From: Candidatus Bathyarchaeota archaeon
Lineage (GTDB): Archaea; Thermoproteota; Bathyarchaeia; Bathyarchaeales; UBA233
Length of the DNA: 8,868 nt
Direction of reading: 5' to 3'
NCBI GenBank assembly: GCA_004376975.1
Contig: SOJA01000006.1
Coordinates: 1-8,868, forward strand
The translations under genes were made by a program, and so were the position numbers. This document shows positions 6,621 to 8,868 of the stretch, in pieces. The number at the start of each line of letters is the position of its first letter. Within the stretch, counting starts at the first letter, position 1. A model generated the notes under the pieces. That model saw only the letters and a program-made list of their open reading frames with translations. It had not been told where the DNA came from and did no database searches.

Positions 6621-8272
6621 CTAATGGAACCATGGATTAAGACAGTGAAGACGTATCCGAAAGAGTTGAACTGTTCGATTTGAAGTGGCGTGAGTGAGCC
6701 GTCTACCTGATAGTCTAGGTGCAACGAGAGTATGATTTCTCCAGAGTCTGGCATACTTCCTGTAACGATGGCGTTCTTTTCGTCGATCTCAACGATCGTG
6801 AAGTTTGCCGTGATTTCTGCGCCCGAGTCGGCATCGTAAACATGTAGATCGAGGACATACGTGTTCCCTTTGTATTGGTGGTGGAAGAGGAAGTTAGGCG
6901 AATCTATCAGTTCATCATTTACTCCAAAAGGCGGCAGAAGAATCTCTATAAATGCAGGTGACCCAGGCACTCCACAACTCTCTATGTTGAAGTGGAATGA
7001 ACCGGGGTTTGTCGAGCTTTGTTTGTACAGCCCATCGTCTTCATTGGAAGGAGTCCAAATGATGTCAAACGTAGGTATTTCTGGGTAAGTCGCCATTTGG
7101 AGGTTAGACATGTAGGCGGCGTAGTTGTAGAAGTCGAAAGTTTGGTCAACGGCGCTCTCGGCTTGATGTTCAAACCAGGCTAATAGGCTTAAGTCACTTG
7201 CCACTAGGGATACTTTGTAATCCCAAGGAGTCTGTGTAACTTCTGGAACTACTGCGATGAACTCGTAATAACCGTACTGGTCTGTAAAAGTATCAACGCT
7301 GTGTGTGCCATTTGAGAGCACTATGTGCGAACCTTCGATGGGTACTTTAACATCTTCTGTCGGTCGACTGTTGTAGTGGTGACCATTGATCAAGAATAGA
7401 AATTCCTTGTTGACCATCTCGCCAATTATTAGCTCGGGTCCATGTATTTCTGGCATTAAGCCGATTGCGTTCGAAAAGGAGAATTGCCAATAGATGTAAG
7501 AACCGATGGTAAACGTTGTGTCGTATTGGAAGACTTCAAGTGGGCTGTCTGGGTCGGGATTGACAGCTGAGATTAGTTGTCCGCTTGTCCATGGACCTGG
7601 GGGGAGGGGGCCTTCTCCGTCAACATCAACCATGTAATTAACATAGAACTCCACGCCTGGCAGTCCAGATACCCCGTCAGTCACGTAAAGTTTAAAGTAT
7701 TTTAGAACATCATCTCTCCATTTGCCGGCCTTGAAGTTGTCTGTCTTAGATAGTGAGGGAATGAAACCGAACAGACTATAACTGTCTTCACTTGTCACCC
7801 AAACTTTGTACTCACCGCCGTTTTTAGACGAGTATTCGAACGGCCAAAGCTGCACTATTCCTTTGCCATTCACATTTTTCAACCGATGATTTATAGCTAG
7901 AGTAATGTAGCCTTCACTATTGACGAAAAACCTCCTGTCTTCATCACCATCAGTACTAAGCACATTGCCAGAGGGATCAGTTACTTGGAAGTAATACCAG
8001 CCACTTGCAAAGCCTAAGGCTCCTGCCTTGTGAGGTCCTCCAACCAAGTAAACGTCTCTTGGATTAGAGTACAAGTTGCCGTTGACCTGTTCTCCCCGAG
8101 GACCTGTTGTCCAAATGGCTCCTGTAATTTGTTCAACTCCTAAGACTGGTTTCGATATTAATGAAATGCTGGCTATCAAAGTTGATGATAGCAATACACA
8201 CAATACCAATGCATGTGCGTATGATGAGAGTGCTCTAGACGTACGAACTTTCAGAAGAGTGTATTTTTTCAT
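6587..8272 (-). CDS. Secreted beta-rich protein of unknown function (signal peptide, Ig/prealbumin-like modules)
   Basis: The 561-residue product has a Sec signal peptide: a basic start (MKKYTLLKVR), a hydrophobic core at about 21-39 (ALVLCVLLSSTLIASISLI) and a likely cleavage near 45-48. Residues about 50-160 form a module with GAIWTTGPRG, VNGNLY, DVYLVGGP, GWYYFQVTDPSGNVLS. This is known to me as a recurring extracellular beta module in archaeal and bacterial surface proteins. Around 290-345, FLFLINGHHY and TFTDQYGYYEFIAVVP look like a carboxypeptidase-regulatory or prealbumin-like fold. The rest alternates short beta strands with Pro/Gly/Asn loops. No C-terminal membrane anchor, sorting motif or catalytic site is visible, so it is probably released or bound to the S-layer. 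The start follows a GTGAT-rich leader and an AT-rich promoter. It is transcribed as its own unit ending at the terminator at 6508-6530. Its substrate or partner is unknown. Confidence 0.8.
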   Translation of the reverse strand: MKKYTLLKVRTSRALSSYAHALVLCVLLSSTLIASISLISKPVLGVEQITGAIWTTGPRGEQVNGNLYSNPRDVYLVGGPHKAGALGFASGWYYFQVTDPSGNVLSTDGDEDRRFFVNSEGYITLAINHRLKNVNGKGIVQLWPFEYSSKNGGEYKVWVTSEDSYSLFGFIPSLSKTDNFKAGKWRDDVLKYFKLYVTDGVSGLPGVEFYVNYMVDVDGEGPLPPGPWTSGQLISAVNPDPDSPLEVFQYDTTFTIGSYIYWQFSFSNAIGLMPEIHGPELIIGEMVNKEFLFLINGHHYNSRPTEDVKVPIEGSHIVLSNGTHSVDTFTDQYGYYEFIAVVPEVTQTPWDYKVSLVASDLSLLAWFEHQAESAVDQTFDFYNYAAYMSNLQMATYPEIPTFDIIWTPSNEDDGLYKQSSTNPGSFHFNIESCGVPGSPAFIEILLPPFGVNDELIDSPNFLFHHQYKGNTYVLDLHVYDADSGAEITANFTIVEIDEKNAIVTGSMPDSGEIILSLHLDYQVDGSLTPLQIEQFNSFGYVFTVLIHGSIRGVHSTVSVAM

Positions 8273-8296
8273 ATCACTTCACTTCTAACTTTGCCG

Positions 8297-8330
8297 TATT
8301 TTTTATATATATGACATATACTTTTTAAGA
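8297..8330 (-). promoter_or_regulatory. AT-rich promoter of the secreted-protein gene
   Basis: The minus strand shows TTCTTAAAAAGTATATG followed by CATATATATAAAAAATAC, two overlapping TATA-like boxes 30 to 55 bases before the ATG at 8270-8272. The composition is far more AT-rich than nearby DNA. Which box is used, and so whether the leader is about 10 or 25 bases, cannot be told from the sequence. Confidence 0.5.
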
Positions 8331-8525
8331 ACTACGGAACTCTGTTATAGAACAAAATCCAATGAGTGTATGATCGCGCGACTGCGACTCAGATGAAGGT
8401 AGAGCTCCTCCCATAGGTTAGAACTACACAGAGACGAACACACATCTCTTATTTTTCGCGTGCGCATCTATCATATTCCAAAATCAGAATTAAAGTGTTA
8501 AGATTGCTTGCATAGCAAGTTAACA
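8331..8525. other. Intergenic region with no supported gene
   Basis: This stretch lies between the secreted-protein promoter and the truncated beta-helix stub. I translated the minus strand in all frames and found no continuation of the stub and no other recognisable peptide. A 5-bp hairpin, CTTGC (8507-8511) ATA GCAAG (8515-8519), is followed by TTAAC pairing with GTTAA at 8497-8501 across a 5-base bulge. It lies just past the stop of the stub on the minus strand and may be a transcript-end structure. Confidence 0.35.
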
Positions 8526-8708
8526 TTATGCTGCACGCATGCATGTGATGTTGTCAGCACTGACAATATTTGTAGTTGGAGGGTAAATGCTTCCATCGGC
8601 CCTAATGTAAATGGTTCCACTTGCCTTAACTGGGTGAATGTTAGAAGTTAAAACGAACATACTGACTGAAAGCAGAACCACCATAACTACAGAAGTTGCT
8701 CTTCTCAT
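8526..8708 (-). pseudogene. Truncated N-terminus of a secreted parallel beta-helix (NosD-like) protein
   Basis: The 60-residue frame begins with a good Sec signal peptide (MRRATSVVMVVLLSVSMFVL, likely cut after VKA). It then reads SGTIYIRADGSIYPPTTNI, which I recognise as the conserved mature N-terminus of many archaeal secreted right-handed beta-helix repeat proteins. Those normally run on for hundreds of residues, with the next strands reading like T-x-D-N-V-T-Y-T-F-T-x-N-I. Here the frame passes through SADNITCMRAA and stops at a TAA (8526-8528). No frame further downstream resumes the domain. The start has a GGGAG sequence 5 bases upstream. It is most simply a gene broken by deletion or rearrangement; a genuine 60-residue secreted peptide is less likely. 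Confidence 0.55.
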
Positions 8709-8794
8709 TTTTCTCCCTACGGTAACACCTAGCTTTTTTATGCTATTATCATTTTTGAAAGAAAGTTCTAGTCAACATTCGTATAAGCTTTGAA

Positions 8795-8868
8795 ATGCCC
8801 AAACATAAAAAAATGGGAAAGTTGCGGGAGATGTCTCCAGTCTTTCTGGAAACCGCTATTTTCACTCG
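8795..8868 (+). CDS. Possible start of a partial gene, pilin-like N-terminus
   Basis: An ATG at 8795 (or 8813) opens a frame to the window end. It has a basic start (MPKHKKMGKLRE) followed by MSPVFLETAIFT, loosely like the class III signal peptides of archaeal type IV pilins (basic residues, then ISPV and a hydrophobic stretch). No ribosome binding site is visible. The minus strand is also open here, so coding is unproven. Confidence 0.2.
   Translation, partial: MPKHKKMGKLREMSPVFLETAIFT

Noticed and set aside
449..8525. Attachment-site-like direct repeats flanking a possible island
   Set aside because: The sequences around 440-460 and 8520-8550 share no direct repeat beyond a few bases.
1..8868. 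CRISPR arrays, tRNA or rRNA genes, insertion sequences
   Set aside because: I saw no regularly spaced short repeats, no cloverleaf or rRNA-like segment, and no transposase; the only long repeats are the two gene-internal copies.

Overview
The window most likely comes from an uncultured archaeon, probably of the Bathyarchaeia type. I infer this from archaeal TATA-like promoters and GGTGAT-type ribosome binding sites, KaiC/RecA-superfamily ATPases, a large protein combining helical repeats, an Ig-like domain and KaiC-like domains, and Sec-exported beta-sandwich and beta-helix proteins of a kind common in that group. Nothing in the window fixes the taxon, and no database search was made.

Layout. 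Positions 1-191 (+) hold the C-terminal, ligand-sensing part of an Lrp/AsnC-family regulator, cut by the window edge. Positions 192-448 hold no gene that I can support. At 449-580 (-) is a 43-codon start-less open frame that reads like the C-terminal tail of an archaeal tyrosine recombinase (integrase) remnant. Positions 604-1383 (-) encode a complete single-domain KaiC-like ATPase with intact Walker motifs, its own TATA-like element and a GGTGAT ribosome binding site. A 318-base gap with two inverted repeats separates it from the largest gene, 1702-6351 (-). That gene encodes a 1549-residue cytoplasmic protein: about 950 residues of TPR-like helical repeats, an Ig-like beta domain, then two tandem KaiC-like domains whose Walker A motif has degenerated. 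Positions 6587-8272 (-) encode a 561-residue secreted protein with a signal peptide and beta-rich modules, followed by a good hairpin/oligo-T terminator. At 8526-8708 (-) is a signal peptide plus a short stub of what looks like a secreted parallel beta-helix (NosD-like) protein, broken after about 60 residues. The last 70 bases may contain the start of another (+) reading frame.

The main point of interest is the pairing of a complete KaiC-like ATPase with an upstream, co-directional giant protein carrying two catalytically degenerate KaiC-like domains on a long helical scaffold. The two degenerate domains are a tandem duplication of about 700 bp. It is mosaic: its outer 155-bp and 242-bp blocks are identical at the nucleotide level between copies, while the central 300 bp has diverged to about half amino-acid identity. 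This suggests recent gene conversion or selected diversification of the centre. A role in signalling or regulation, with the intact ATPase working on or with the scaffold, is inference. The integrase tail at one end and the truncated secreted-protein gene at the other suggest past rearrangement in this region.
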